Position numbers and translations under genes: made by a program
The notes under the pieces: generated by a model
What the model was told of the DNA's origin: nothing
The model's input: only the letters and a program-made list of their open reading frames with translations
The model's database searches: none
In this document: one piece after another, positions 1 through 8,155 of the stretch
How positions within the stretch are numbered: the first letter of the stretch is position 1
Layout of the letters: each line of letters starts with the position of its first letter
Assembly (NCBI GenBank): GCA_047615865.1
Contig: JBLHIB010000019.1
Coordinates: 1 to 41,893, forward strand
Source: JADFAK01 sp047615865
GTDB lineage: Bacteria > Bacteroidota > Bacteroidia > Flavobacteriales_D > Sanyastnellaceae
Direction: 5' to 3'
Length of the DNA: 41,893 nucleotides

Positions 1-1663
1 CAGGAGCGATCGGAGTCAAAGGCAATGGATCGACTGCAATAATTTCGATCTCCGCGCTATTGAATCCACAGTCATTTGTTACCGTTACTGAATACGTTCC
101 AGCTTCGTCAACCTGAAGTGTTTGTGTGTTGAATTCACCAGGTAACCAGTAGTATTCCGATCCAGGATTTCCAGCATCAAGTAGGATTCCTGTTCCTTCA
201 CAGATGTTGGTGTCGTCTCCAAGTGGAATGACTGGCAAACCATCATCAACTTCTGCATAGGCAAAAGGAAACTCCTCAGTCACAAATGCTGAATAATCTG
301 TATTGGTGTTGTTGACATCATAAACAAGCTCATTTACACCTATAAAAGTGCCCCAGTAGTTATTGGTAAAGTCGAAGTCTGCAGCATCTCCTACTGTAGA
401 ATAGACTTCATATCCACCCATCCTAAGACTAGTCTGCGCATCCCACAATCCATGCTCACTTGTCGAATTTGTAGGTAAGAACCAATAGTACTTGTCTGTT
501 GGAGCAAAGCTTCCCGCAAACGTCTTCGAACTCGCGTGATAGCGATTTCCTAAGTTGTTGGCATAGCCACATTCACAACTGAGATAGCCTGTTTGCGTTG
601 CACTTGCCAAATCGGCGGCCGTATAAGCGTTACGAAGGGTATAAACTCTATCCCACGATGACTGCCAAGCATCACCGCCTCCACAATATCTCGCCGCTAT
701 TGCCGATTGTCCACTGATGTGGCCAAATGGAATTTCAAATGTGACGCTTTGGTCTACATTGGGTTGAGCCAAATCTTGACAAGCTCCCCAATCTGGAATA
801 TCTACAAATCCGAAGTCATTGGCACTAATGAAATCATGAGTTGAAGCTGCATTTCCCAAAAAGTTGCACGTATGAACCACAACCGAAGGCGGGACTTCCC
901 AAACTCCAGGAGCAGTAAAGTCATTGTTAAAGGCCCAATCGGAAATCTCAATTCCTGCTCCTTCATTGTTTAGGAATGTCGTGTTCTGAATATCGTTGGT
1001 ACTAGCGCCGCCCATATAAACGCCGCCCCAAGCATTCTCCTCGATACTACAAAATCCCATTACAAGGTAGAAAGTGTATGCATTGGCTACTCCAAATTTT
1101 CCATTTTGGGCAATGCGAGAATTGTTGATTGTCGTCGTTCCTCCTAGCAGTAGAACACCGGTCCCTTCATTTCCATAAATCCAGCTGTTTTCAAGCGTGG
1201 TAAGTGAACCACCTTGTGTGGTGATGCCTACAGGACAGTTGGTAATAAACGCATTGTCAACAATTGCTTCAGTAAGAATCTGAAGGCCAACATGCGAATA
1301 TTCCAAGTTGAAATGCCTGAGATCGTTATTGGCATCGACAGAATTGATATAAAGACCTTCCCAAAAATGCAGATCAGTAGTCTCTTCATATGGCTCGAAA
1401 ACCACACGATTGCATACATCTCCTTGCAAGTCCAATTGGCCATTGATCGTAATTGAAATATCTCCAATTTGATTGTCATCCACATCCAAGAAAATAGGTG
1501 TGACATGAACACCTCCAGCAATTGTCAGTGTAGCGCCTTCTTCAACGACAACACTTTGCGTTAAGATTTGATCGGAGTCCCAAGTAGTATCTTCGGAAAT
1601 AATGATTTGTGCATTTGCGGTGAACATTGTCAGCGCGAACAAGCCCATTAGAATAATTTTCAT
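1..1663 (-). CDS. Secreted right-handed beta-helix protein with Ig/PKD-like module (C-terminus outside window)
   Basis: The reading frame is open from an ATG at 1663 down to base 1, about 554 codons, with no stop before the window edge, so the C-terminus is missing. The first 18 residues (MKIILMGLFALTMFTANA, then QIIIS) form a signal peptide. Residues about 30-280 are rich in short N/G/I/T repeats of the kind that build a parallel beta-helix (VEEGATLTIAGG; LENSWIYGNEGTGVLLLGG; TTFLNNEGAGIEI). Residues about 485-540 (NICEGTGILLDAG, then YYWLPG and AGTYSVTVTNDCG) match the Ig/PKD-like module common in Bacteroidota surface proteins. Such proteins usually end in a T9SS sorting domain, which cannot be seen here. 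It is probably a cell-surface or secreted adhesin-like or carbohydrate-associated protein; the ligand is unknown. A TAGATTTG box lies about 36 bases upstream. Confidence 0.8.
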   Translation of the reverse strand, partial: MKIILMGLFALTMFTANAQIIISEDTTWDSDQILTQSVVVEEGATLTIAGGVHVTPIFLDVDDNQIGDISITINGQLDLQGDVCNRVVFEPYEETTDLHFWEGLYINSVDANNDLRHFNLEYSHVGLQILTEAIVDNAFITNCPVGITTQGGSLTTLENSWIYGNEGTGVLLLGGTTTINNSRIAQNGKFGVANAYTFYLVMGFCSIEENAWGGVYMGGASTNDIQNTTFLNNEGAGIEISDWAFNNDFTAPGVWEVPPSVVVHTCNFLGNAASTHDFISANDFGFVDIPDWGACQDLAQPNVDQSVTFEIPFGHISGQSAIAARYCGGGDAWQSSWDRVYTLRNAYTAADLASATQTGYLSCECGYANNLGNRYHASSKTFAGSFAPTDKYYWFLPTNSTSEHGLWDAQTSLRMGGYEVYSTVGDAADFDFTNNYWGTFIGVNELVYDVNNTNTDYSAFVTEEFPFAYAEVDDGLPVIPLGDDTNICEGTGILLDAGNPGSEYYWLPGEFNTQTLQVDEAGTYSVTVTNDCGFNSAEIEIIAVDPLPLTPIAP

Positions 1664-1698
1664 CAAGGAATAATTTTAGTTCAAGTTGTTTTCATAAA

Positions 1699-1706
1699 CA
1701 AATCTA
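1699..1706 (-). promoter_or_regulatory. Candidate -7 box TAGATTTG for the beta-helix gene
   Basis: Read on the minus strand this is TAGATTTG, an exact match to the Bacteroidota -7 consensus TAnnTTTG, 36 bases before the ATG at 1663. I see no clear TTG -33 element at 17-21 bases upstream, so only half of the promoter is supported. Confidence 0.35.
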
Positions 1707-1802
1707 GGACATTATACCTTCTTAGTAGGCTTCTGTTTAGGTCAGTTTTCACACAGTTATGTGATTCCAATTTACGCTCCATCGATATTCACAATTAAGC
1801 TC

Positions 1803-1818
1803 AGCGACAAGCGCAAAT
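1803..1818 (+). repeat. Motif A copy 1 (AGCGACAAGCGCAAAT), intergenic
   Basis: This is an exact copy of a 16-mer found four times in the window (also 7427-7442, 26332-26347 and, inverted, 19129-19144). Here it lies between the beta-helix gene and sulP. It is followed 15 bases later by a one-mismatch copy of motif B at 1834-1848, so the two motifs face each other as an imperfect inverted arrangement (GCAAAT...ATTTGC). Confidence 0.75.
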
Positions 1819-1833
1819 GTCTCTCCGTCATCG

Positions 1834-1848
1834 CATTTGCCAAAGGCT
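1834..1848 (+). repeat. Motif B near-copy (CATTTGCCAAAGGCT)
   Basis: It differs by one base from the 15-mer CATTTGCCGAAGGCT found exactly at 6005, 6644 and 28915. The three bases after it (GAA) also match the 6005 copy. A truncated form, CATTTGCCGA, follows at 1899-1908 and overlaps the sulP -7 box. Confidence 0.6.
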
Positions 1849-1896
1849 GAATATAAACAGTGAGCCAATCTATGAGTTCCCTCCCTTCCAAAAGCG

Positions 1897-1904
1897 TACA
1901 TTTG
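1897..1904 (+). promoter_or_regulatory. Candidate -7 box TACATTTG for sulP
   Basis: TACATTTG is an exact match to TAnnTTTG, 30 bases before the sulP ATG at 1935. A TTC at 1877-1879 sits 17 bases upstream, where a TTG -33 element would be expected. The box overlaps a truncated motif B (CATTTGCCGA). Confidence 0.45.
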
Positions 1905-1934
1905 CCGACTTTTTGACGACCATACACAAGTCCC

Positions 1935-3542
1935 ATGCTCTTTCGCAATTTTACTTTCAATCCCAAGGATGATCTGCTCTCAGGTCTTACCGTTGCTCTT
2001 GCCCTAGTTCCAGAGGCTGTAGCCTTCTCTTTTGTAGCTGGTATTCCACCACTCGTTGGTCTGTACGGTGCATTCATGATGGGGATTGTAACAGCCATTT
2101 TTGGCGGACGACCAGGAATGATTTCCGGTGCGACGGGAGCGATGGCTGTAGTGATGGTGTACATGATTCAACAAGGAAATGTTGTTGGAGAAGGACTCGC
2201 ACAGCCTATTGAAAACCTTGGTTTGGGTTGGCTGTTTATTTGTCTGCTCATGGTAGGTGGAATCCAGATATTGGCAGGTGTGTTGCGTCTGGGGAAATTC
2301 GTCCGCCTCATCCCACATCCAGTAATGATGGGCTTTGTAAACGGACTTGCCATCGTGATTTTCATGTCGCAATTGAGTCTGTTCAAAGAAACTGTGAATG
2401 GTGAAGCACAGTGGTTACAAGGAACTAACTTGGCGATCATGCTGGGGCTTGTAGCTTTGACTATGGCTATCATGTACTTCTTGCCTAAGCTCACGAAAAA
2501 GGTTCCCGCAGCGCTCGTGGCTATTGTAGTTGTTGCTTGTATCACAATCTTCGGCGGATTGGATGTTGGAACTGTAGGCTCTTTCATTCGGGATGGAGGA
2601 GGTGACGGTCTGCAAGGGTCACTACCGAGCTTTCAAGGATATATTTTTGGGCTTTTCGGCACTATTGACGGACATTGGGGAATGATGATTGGTACTGCTT
2701 TCATACTTGCAGCTGTCGGATTGATCGAGTCTTTGATGACTCTTAATCTAGTCGACGAAATCACAGAAACCCGAGGTAGCGGTAACAGAGAATGTGTTGC
2801 TCAAGGCGGTGCCAATATCCTCAACGGTCTATTCGGTGGAATGGGTGGTTGTGCTATGATCGGTCAGTCGATTATCAATGTGAACTCAGGAGGTCGTGGC
2901 CGATTGTCAGGAATCGCGGCAGCTGTCGCTTTACTTTGTTTTATTCTCTTCGGGGCACCTTTGATTGAGCAAATTCCAATTGCGGCTTTGGTCGGTGTAA
3001 TGTTCATGGTTGTGATCGGAACGTTTGCTTGGAGTAGTTTCCGCATCCTCAATAAAATTCCTATTTCTGACGCTATCGTTTTGATTGCTGTTTCGGCCAT
3101 CACGGTGTGGCAAGACCTTGCCATTGCTGTTGTATCGGGTGTGATTATCTCGGCACTTGTTTTTGCATGGAAAAACGCAACGATGATTCGCGCAAGAAAG
3201 CGTTCGAAGGACGACGGCACAAGAGTCTACGAGATCTGGGGGCCACTATTTTTTGGTTCGGTTCAGGCGTTCAGCGGCAAGTTTGATGTCAAAGCCGATC
3301 CCGCAAGAATTGAAATCGACTTCATTGAATCTCGAGTTTTGGATCATTCAGGAATTGAAGCAGTTCGGAATATCGCCAACAAGTACCTTGCGCTGGACAA
3401 GGAAGTACGTCTCACTCACTTGAGCCCTGAATGCAAGATTTTGTTGTTGAAGGCGAGCCCTGCTTTTGAGGAAATTATCGAGACTTCCATTGATGATCCA
3501 CGTTACCATGTGGCTACGAGTCAGTTGGACGCAGAGGTATAG
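1935..3542 (+). CDS. SulP family inorganic anion transporter with STAS domain
   Basis: This 535-residue inner-membrane protein of the SulP/SLC26 family moves sulfate, bicarbonate or another anion. Residues about 10-415 form the multi-helix transport domain, starting with the family signature (SGLTVALALVPEAVAFSFVAG). It also has the IPHPVMMGFVNGLAIVI segment and a glycine-rich stretch (GLFGGMGGCAMIGQS) that fits the family's conserved core. A STAS domain follows at about 430-525 (ARIEIDFIESRVLDHSGIEAV). Length and order are normal for the family. The ATG at 1935 gives the expected short N-terminus before the first helix. The substrate cannot be read from the sequence. It is monocistronic or leads a loose plus-strand run with the gene at 3664, which is 121 bases away. 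Confidence 0.93.
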   Translation: MLFRNFTFNPKDDLLSGLTVALALVPEAVAFSFVAGIPPLVGLYGAFMMGIVTAIFGGRPGMISGATGAMAVVMVYMIQQGNVVGEGLAQPIENLGLGWLFICLLMVGGIQILAGVLRLGKFVRLIPHPVMMGFVNGLAIVIFMSQLSLFKETVNGEAQWLQGTNLAIMLGLVALTMAIMYFLPKLTKKVPAALVAIVVVACITIFGGLDVGTVGSFIRDGGGDGLQGSLPSFQGYIFGLFGTIDGHWGMMIGTAFILAAVGLIESLMTLNLVDEITETRGSGNRECVAQGGANILNGLFGGMGGCAMIGQSIINVNSGGRGRLSGIAAAVALLCFILFGAPLIEQIPIAALVGVMFMVVIGTFAWSSFRILNKIPISDAIVLIAVSAITVWQDLAIAVVSGVIISALVFAWKNATMIRARKRSKDDGTRVYEIWGPLFFGSVQAFSGKFDVKADPARIEIDFIESRVLDHSGIEAVRNIANKYLALDKEVRLTHLSPECKILLLKASPAFEEIIETSIDDPRYHVATSQLDAEV

Positions 3543-3663
3543 TTTTTCAGTTTAGAATCTCCTATTGACAGTTGGTCTTTCGATTTTGACGTTTCGGATG
3601 GTTTTCATTTTGAACTAGATCAAATCGCCGCATTTTTGGGTCAATCAATCCAAACCTATTGCC

Positions 3664-4905
3664 ATGAAACGATTCTTCAAAATCCTTGCGAAAAGTATTC
3701 TATTCCTCATTGCCCTGGTATTAGTAGCCTATTGCGCTTTCCGTGGTATTGAATATGCCACAGGTGGGAAATACGTCGATTATCTAGAGCTCAACAGCGA
3801 AACTGTAGCCAATGAGGATTCATTTTCGTTCAGTACCATGGAAGAGGATATCCAACAGAATAAGGTCCTTTTGGTGGGAGAAATTCACGGTTTTGATGAG
3901 TCTTGTAAGTTTGACCTTGAATTTTTTAAGCATATACATGCAAATCATAATGTGCGCACCTACATGGCCGAATTGGACGTGGCTCAGGCAATGTACTTGA
4001 ATGAGTTTATGCGTACCGGAAACGATTCAACACTGAAGAGAATTCTTGAGAAATGGGCAGTCGTTCAAGGCCGCAATAACCAGGATTATTTGGACAAGTA
4101 CATTGGGTTTCACACGTTCTATCAATCCCTGGATTCGGCCGATAGATTCACTTTTTACGGAGTAGACAAGATACAGGATTGGAAGCTTGTTCACCAACTA
4201 GTTAATGAGAAGCTCTCGGTCGATTCAAATTTTGTAGCATTTGATTATGATAAGGAGTCGGTCATCGCTGATTTGAAGCAGGCAATCGAAGAAAATCTAG
4301 CCTCTCAAGATCCTGTTGATTGCTTCGAGGAATTGCTGGCCAATGTGAAGTACTATGAGGAAAAGGTAGGCCGTGAGCAAGTGATGTTCAATAACTTTGA
4401 GTCGCTTTACGAAGCTCATTCGATGTCGAAAGAAAAGGTTTATGGTTTCTTCGGTAGTGCGCATGTATTTCAATACCGTGTCAATGGAAGTCATCCCTTG
4501 GCTTCGCTCATGAGACAGTCTGACTTGAACCTTGCAGGAAAGATTATGTCGGTAAACTTCCTGTATGTAGATAGTTATATGGTCATGCCTAGTGCCCAAC
4601 TTCCTGAGTTCATGCGCACAGGGCCTGACTATTCGAAGATGCCCATTTCCGCAGATGCTGTCTTGTTCATGTATATCTATGGTGTCAATGATTTCAAGCG
4701 CATGACTCCAGAAAACCACAAGTCAATCCTAAAGTTCAATGGGGCCGATAGTTCATACGGAAACTCATGCCGACTCAACACCACAATCAAGATCCTTCCT
4801 ATCGTTCCAGACATGGACTTGGATGACGAAGGAGCCGAGTACCTTCAATACACAGTTTTCGTTCGAAATGGCGACTGGGCAGAGCCTGTGAGCGAACAAC
4901 AATAG
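3664..4905 (+). CDS. Membrane-anchored TIKI/EreA/ChaN-like superfamily protein
   Basis: This 413-residue protein has one N-terminal membrane anchor (about residues 10-26) followed by a soluble domain outside the membrane. Two GxxH motifs are visible: GEIH at 72-75, in the context LLVGEIHG, and GSAH at 264-267, in FFGSAH. There is also an FYGVD segment at 164-168. Paired GxxH motifs are the hallmark of the TIKI superfamily (TraB, erythromycin esterase, ChaN and Wnt-protease-like proteins), where the histidines sit at a metal-binding or catalytic site. That assignment is from known family features plus visible motifs; the substrate is unknown. Neighbours give no functional clue. It is unlikely to be a genuine resistance esterase, because it is membrane-anchored and lacks the GEATHG form of the motif. 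Confidence 0.6.
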   Translation: MKRFFKILAKSILFLIALVLVAYCAFRGIEYATGGKYVDYLELNSETVANEDSFSFSTMEEDIQQNKVLLVGEIHGFDESCKFDLEFFKHIHANHNVRTYMAELDVAQAMYLNEFMRTGNDSTLKRILEKWAVVQGRNNQDYLDKYIGFHTFYQSLDSADRFTFYGVDKIQDWKLVHQLVNEKLSVDSNFVAFDYDKESVIADLKQAIEENLASQDPVDCFEELLANVKYYEEKVGREQVMFNNFESLYEAHSMSKEKVYGFFGSAHVFQYRVNGSHPLASLMRQSDLNLAGKIMSVNFLYVDSYMVMPSAQLPEFMRTGPDYSKMPISADAVLFMYIYGVNDFKRMTPENHKSILKFNGADSSYGNSCRLNTTIKILPIVPDMDLDDEGAEYLQYTVFVRNGDWAEPVSEQQ

Positions 4906-4968
4906 CCTAGTCACGCAAGTAAGGTTCAAAAGATCTCCTTCACTCCTCAGATTGCCTATTTTCCGCAG

Positions 4969-4976
4969 TATCTTTG
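4969..4976 (+). promoter_or_regulatory. Candidate -7 box TATCTTTG for rlmF
   Basis: An exact TAnnTTTG match lies 22 bases before the rlmF ATG at 4999. A TTG at 4952-4954 is 14 bases upstream of it, closer than the usual 17-21. Confidence 0.45.
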
Positions 4977-4998
4977 CACCGTTATTGAACAATAGGGC

Positions 4999-5976
4999 AT
5001 GGCTGAAGAAAAAAGAGAACATCCGAAAGAGAAGTCTGGATTACATCCAAAGAACAAACACCGCTCACGCTATGACTTCAAGTCATTGGTAGAGCACAGT
5101 CCAGAGCTAGCTGCATTTGTTCACTTGAATAAGTACCAAGACGAATCGATCGATTTTTCAAATTCTGAAGCGGTTAGAGCCTTAAATAAAGCCCTTCTAA
5201 AGAAATTCTACAACATTGATTTTTGGGATATTCCAGAAGGATATCTTTGTCCGCCCATTCCAGGTAGAGCCGATTACATCCACCACGTAGCAGAATTACT
5301 CGGAACAAGCAATTACAAAAAGATTCCACGCGGAGATCAAGTGAAGTGCTTGGATATCGGAGTGGGAGCCAATTGTGTGTATCCCATCATTGGTACGCAA
5401 GAATACGGCTGGTCTTTTGTAGGCACGGAGATAGACGAAGCGGCATTGGCCTCGGCACAGCAGATTGTAGACAAAAATGGTGAACTAGGAGATATAGTTG
5501 AACTGCGTCATCAATCACGCGACAAGTGGATTTTTCGCGGAGTATTGACCAAAGAGGAGTACATCGATATAGTCATTTGCAATCCGCCATTTCACAGTTC
5601 GCAACACGAGGCAGAGACTGCGAACCTGCGCAAGGTGAAGAATCTAACGGGGAATAAGCAGAGCAAACCATCGCTCAATTTCGGTGGTCAGAAAAAGGAA
5701 CTTTGGTGTGATGGAGGAGAGGAGCGTTTCATCGCCGATTTAGCTAGAATGAGTAAGGAATTTGCCAATTCATGCTTTTGGTTTACCACATTGGTGTCCA
5801 AAGAATCTCACGTGAGAGACGCAATTCGTGCGGTCAAACAAGCAGACGCCCAAGAATTCCGCATCATCGAAATGGGACACGGCAACAAGTCGAGTCGAAT
5901 TTTGGCATGGACATTTCTGTCGCCAAAACAACAAAGGCTCTGGGCCGGATTCCGTTGGAAGAACCATGCTAAATAA
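4999..5976 (+). CDS. rlmF: 23S rRNA (adenine(1618)-N(6))-methyltransferase RlmF
   Basis: The 325-residue protein has the YbiN/RlmF N-terminal signature (GLHPKNKHRSRYDF at residues 15-28, then the FWDIPEGYLCPPIPGRADYIHH block). A SAM-binding motif I follows (CLDIGVGANCVYP), and the catalytic N6-adenine methyltransferase motif NPPFHSS comes around residue 200. It methylates A1618 of 23S rRNA on N6. Length is normal for the family. A TATCTTTG box is close upstream. It converges on the secreted protein at 6114, with 137 bases between containing a motif B copy. Confidence 0.95.
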   Translation: MAEEKREHPKEKSGLHPKNKHRSRYDFKSLVEHSPELAAFVHLNKYQDESIDFSNSEAVRALNKALLKKFYNIDFWDIPEGYLCPPIPGRADYIHHVAELLGTSNYKKIPRGDQVKCLDIGVGANCVYPIIGTQEYGWSFVGTEIDEAALASAQQIVDKNGELGDIVELRHQSRDKWIFRGVLTKEEYIDIVICNPPFHSSQHEAETANLRKVKNLTGNKQSKPSLNFGGQKKELWCDGGEERFIADLARMSKEFANSCFWFTTLVSKESHVRDAIRAVKQADAQEFRIIEMGHGNKSSRILAWTFLSPKQQRLWAGFRWKNHAK

Positions 5977-6004
5977 GACATGCCGCTATATTACTGCGAC
6001 TCGT

Positions 6005-6019
6005 CATTTGCCGAAGGCT
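6005..6019 (+). repeat. Motif B copy (CATTTGCCGAAGGCT), intergenic
   Basis: This is an exact 15-mer, 28 bases after the rlmF stop in a convergent intergenic region. It is preceded by GCGACTCGT, echoing the AGCGAC start of motif A and of the composite copy at 28910. Confidence 0.7.
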
Positions 6020-6113
6020 GAATTATTGAACTACCAAACGACTGCTGCTAGTCCCTGATTTCGTGGCGATTGTCAACATTTAGATTCCCGAAGCCAATGC
6101 GCCTTTATTCAAT

Positions 6114-6566
6114 TCAAAGTTGGTCGCATTCACCGAAACATTGGATAGAACCTGGCCATTCATGATCTACGATTCGATAAGCCTGAATCATTTCATTGGC
6201 ACTAATGATAGTGTTTTCCGAGAGTGGGTTAGGCGCAATCGTAAATGGAATTGTGGCCTCTTCTGCTATTGAAAGCGTGAGTTCATCACCTACTTCAGGT
6301 TGTCTGGGCTCCGCCCAAAAAGGTGGATTTGCGGGAATCATGAGCGTTTCTTCTATCACATAAATTCCATTCCACGCGCCAAACTCATCTTGTATATGCC
6401 AAGGGTCGCCAAAAGGTTCCGTGACCTTTCCATTGATCGTTGCTACTTGATCGACATAGGGTGAGACAACGGTTTCACCTTGAACATCAATGATTGGGAT
6501 AATATCTTGGGCTGTCAAAGTGCTGTATGAGGCCAAAATAAAAACAGTAGAGAGTATAATTCGCAT
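6114..6566 (-). CDS. Secreted OB-fold-like protein of unknown function
   Basis: The 150-residue protein has a signal peptide (MRIILSTVFILASYSTLTAQ). The mature part contains a motif that resembles the OB-fold module found in Bacteroidota extracellular nucleases and DUF5689-type proteins: a stretch of V-x-T-I-N-G-K-V-T followed by IQDEFGAWNGIYV around residues 42-70. This resemblance is only by pattern. No nuclease catalytic domain follows and there is no T9SS tail, so it is either a stand-alone binding domain or a truncated relative. It is transcribed alone, divergent from rluF and convergent with rlmF. Confidence 0.6.
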   Translation of the reverse strand: MRIILSTVFILASYSTLTAQDIIPIIDVQGETVVSPYVDQVATINGKVTEPFGDPWHIQDEFGAWNGIYVIEETLMIPANPPFWAEPRQPEVGDELTLSIAEEATIPFTIAPNPLSENTIISANEMIQAYRIVDHEWPGSIQCFGECDQL

Positions 6567-6643
6567 GGTTGTCAGTTTTAGAATTCCAAGTTAATATGAC
6601 TTGAGGTAGCCGGTCCCAATTCGAATTGCAACTAAATGCCCAA

Positions 6644-6658
6644 CATTTGCCGAAGGCT
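6644..6658 (+). repeat. Motif B copy (CATTTGCCGAAGGCT) upstream of rluF
   Basis: This exact copy ends two bases before the TACCTTTG box of rluF, so it occupies the spacer where a promoter-binding regulator would sit. Confidence 0.7.
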
Positions 6659-6660
6659 TG

Positions 6661-6668
6661 TACCTTTG
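6661..6668 (+). promoter_or_regulatory. Candidate -7 box TACCTTTG for rluF
   Basis: An exact TAnnTTTG match lies 16 bases before the ATG at 6685. It falls inside the longer TTG-initiated reading frame that opens at 6658, which is one reason to place the real start at 6685. Confidence 0.5.
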
Positions 6669-6684
6669 TGGAAGAATAAAGCAG

Positions 6685-7428
6685 ATGGACGAACCGCAGA
6701 CAACTAGAATCAACAAGTACCTGAGTGAAGCAGGATATTGCTCTCGCAGGGCCGCCGATAAATTAATCGAACAAGGTAGAGTTACGATCAACGGCGTTGT
6801 GCCAGAAATGGGGACCAAGATTGTAAAAGGCGATGTTGTTCATGCCGATGGACAATTGATTTCTGATCCTACTGAAAAGCCGGTTTATATTGCTTTGAAT
6901 AAACCCGTTGGAATCGTTTGTACCACGGATACAATTCGGGAAAAGGACAATATCATTGATTTCATCAATTACCCCTCGCGTATTTTCCCAATTGGCCGAT
7001 TGGACAAGCCAAGTGAAGGACTCATTTTCCTCACTAACGACGGCGATATCGTCAACAAAATTCTTCGTGCGCGCAACAACCACGAAAAGGAATACATAGT
7101 AACGGTCGATCACTTGATCACCAAGAAGTTCATTGCTGAAATGGCCGCTGGGGTTCCGGTTCTTGACCAGACTACCCGTGAGTGCGAAGTTGAGCAAATG
7201 AGCAAATTCACATTCCGCATTGTCTTGACTCAGGGCTTGAACCGCCAAATTCGCCGTATGTGTGAGTATTTGGAATATCGGGTTATCAAGCTCAAGCGAG
7301 TTCGCATCATGAACATCGAATTGGACCTTCCAGTAGGTGAGTGGAGGTATTTCACGGACGAAGAGCTAGCGGAATTACATCGCCTGATTGCTGATTCGGA
7401 TAAGGCTTATAGGGAAGAAAATGAATAG
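6685..7428 (+). CDS. rluF: 23S rRNA pseudouridine synthase RluF
   Basis: This is a pseudouridine synthase of the RsuA family, 247 residues from the ATG at 6685. An S4 RNA-binding domain comes first (RINKYLSEAGYCSRRAADKL). The catalytic block GRLDKPSEGLIFLTNDG around residue 110 carries the nucleophile aspartate. The segments NHEKEYIVTVD and LTQGLNRQIRRMCEYL fit RluF, which modifies U2604 of 23S rRNA, better than RluB or RluE. A longer frame from a TTG at 6658 would run across the promoter box and is unlikely. The stop codon TAG forms the edge of a motif A copy, and the next gene converges with only 13 bases between stops. Confidence 0.9.
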   Translation: MDEPQTTRINKYLSEAGYCSRRAADKLIEQGRVTINGVVPEMGTKIVKGDVVHADGQLISDPTEKPVYIALNKPVGIVCTTDTIREKDNIIDFINYPSRIFPIGRLDKPSEGLIFLTNDGDIVNKILRARNNHEKEYIVTVDHLITKKFIAEMAAGVPVLDQTTRECEVEQMSKFTFRIVLTQGLNRQIRRMCEYLEYRVIKLKRVRIMNIELDLPVGEWRYFTDEELAELHRLIADSDKAYREENE

Positions 7429-7442
7429 CGACAAGCGCAAAT
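7427..7442 (+). repeat. Motif A copy 2, filling the rluF/AHSA1 convergent junction
   Basis: This exact 16-mer begins inside the rluF stop codon and ends on the first base of the opposing gene's stop codon, so the entire 13-base intergenic spacer (7429-7441) is motif A. With its flanks it shares an 18-mer with copy 4 (TAGCGACAAGCGCAAATT). Confidence 0.75.
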
Positions 7443-7918
7443 TATTTGTATTCCTCCTTGTTTTTAAATCTCTCAAATGAACTTGACTTCGAATCGACAT
7501 CTTGATCGTCGTCCAATTCATCCTCGGCGTAATTTTTGAAATTGTCGAGAATCGCTTGCCAATACTTTTTCTGATCTTCAAGTGAATTTTGGGATTCCTG
7601 TTGAAAGCGCTGCACAATTGCAGTTACACCACTTTCAGACTTGAATGTGATGTCGACTTTACGTCCATCGGTTAAGGTGTATGAAAGCTGATTCGGCTCG
7701 TCAATAATGTCGAAAAAACCTTCAAAATCGAAGCTTTCACTTCCATCTTTGGCGGCCATTCGATATCTAAAATAGCCTTCTTCGATCAAATCTATTTTAA
7801 CTTTCGGAGTGTGCCAGTCTCTAGTTGCACTGTTCCACGCCTTGATGTGAGACTTAGTAGTCCATAGCATCCAAACTCCGGAAATTGGGGCATTTATTTT
7901 TACCCGAACGGTTATCAT
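7442..7918 (-). CDS. AHSA1/SRPBCC domain protein
   Basis: The protein is 158 residues from the ATG at 7918; a GTG at 7930 would add four residues. Its start (ITVRVKINAPISGVWMLWTTKSHIKAWN) is the classic opening of the Aha1-like SRPBCC (START-like) lipid or hydrophobic-ligand binding fold. The end (VVQRF-like strand, then KKYWQAILDNFKNYAE) gives the C-terminal helix. An acidic, lysine-rich tail of about 25 residues follows. The ligand and role are unknown. It converges on rluF across a motif A copy. Confidence 0.85.
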   Translation of the reverse strand: MITVRVKINAPISGVWMLWTTKSHIKAWNSATRDWHTPKVKIDLIEEGYFRYRMAAKDGSESFDFEGFFDIIDEPNQLSYTLTDGRKVDITFKSESGVTAIVQRFQQESQNSLEDQKKYWQAILDNFKNYAEDELDDDQDVDSKSSSFERFKNKEEYK

Positions 7919-8074
7919 TTCAGAATTCACGAGTTAATTTTATTACACAATAATAAGCATCAAATTTCAAATTCAACCAAATTATTATTGGTAGATGTAT
8001 AGGTCTCATTTAAAAAAGAGTGCAAAGTATATTATGAATTGATCTTTCTCGGTAATTATTATTTTCCGCTTATA

Positions 8075-8155
8075 ATGAGAGGCGTACCGCTTTTATGGGT
8101 AGTGCTTTGCATACTCCTAGGCGGGGTCATTTCTTTTCTGGACCAATGTCTATAG
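8075..8155 (+). CDS. Candidate 26-residue single-helix membrane microprotein
   Basis: A short ATG frame encodes MRGVPLLWVVLCILLGGV followed by ISFLDQCL and a stop. It has one basic residue, then a hydrophobic stretch long enough to span the membrane. The frame is open back to 8003 without an earlier ATG. Its stop overlaps the corA stop on the other strand by three bases. No promoter box or ribosome binding site is evident, and a chance frame of this size is possible. Confidence 0.22.
   Translation: MRGVPLLWVVLCILLGGVISFLDQCL

Noticed and set aside
1214..1456. Open frames on the plus strand within the first 1.6 kb
   Set aside because: They are shadows of the long minus-strand beta-helix gene, which has a signal peptide and coherent domains.
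6658..6684. Longer N-terminus for rluF from a TTG at 6658
   Set aside because: It would translate across the TACCTTTG promoter box; the residues do not fit the family.
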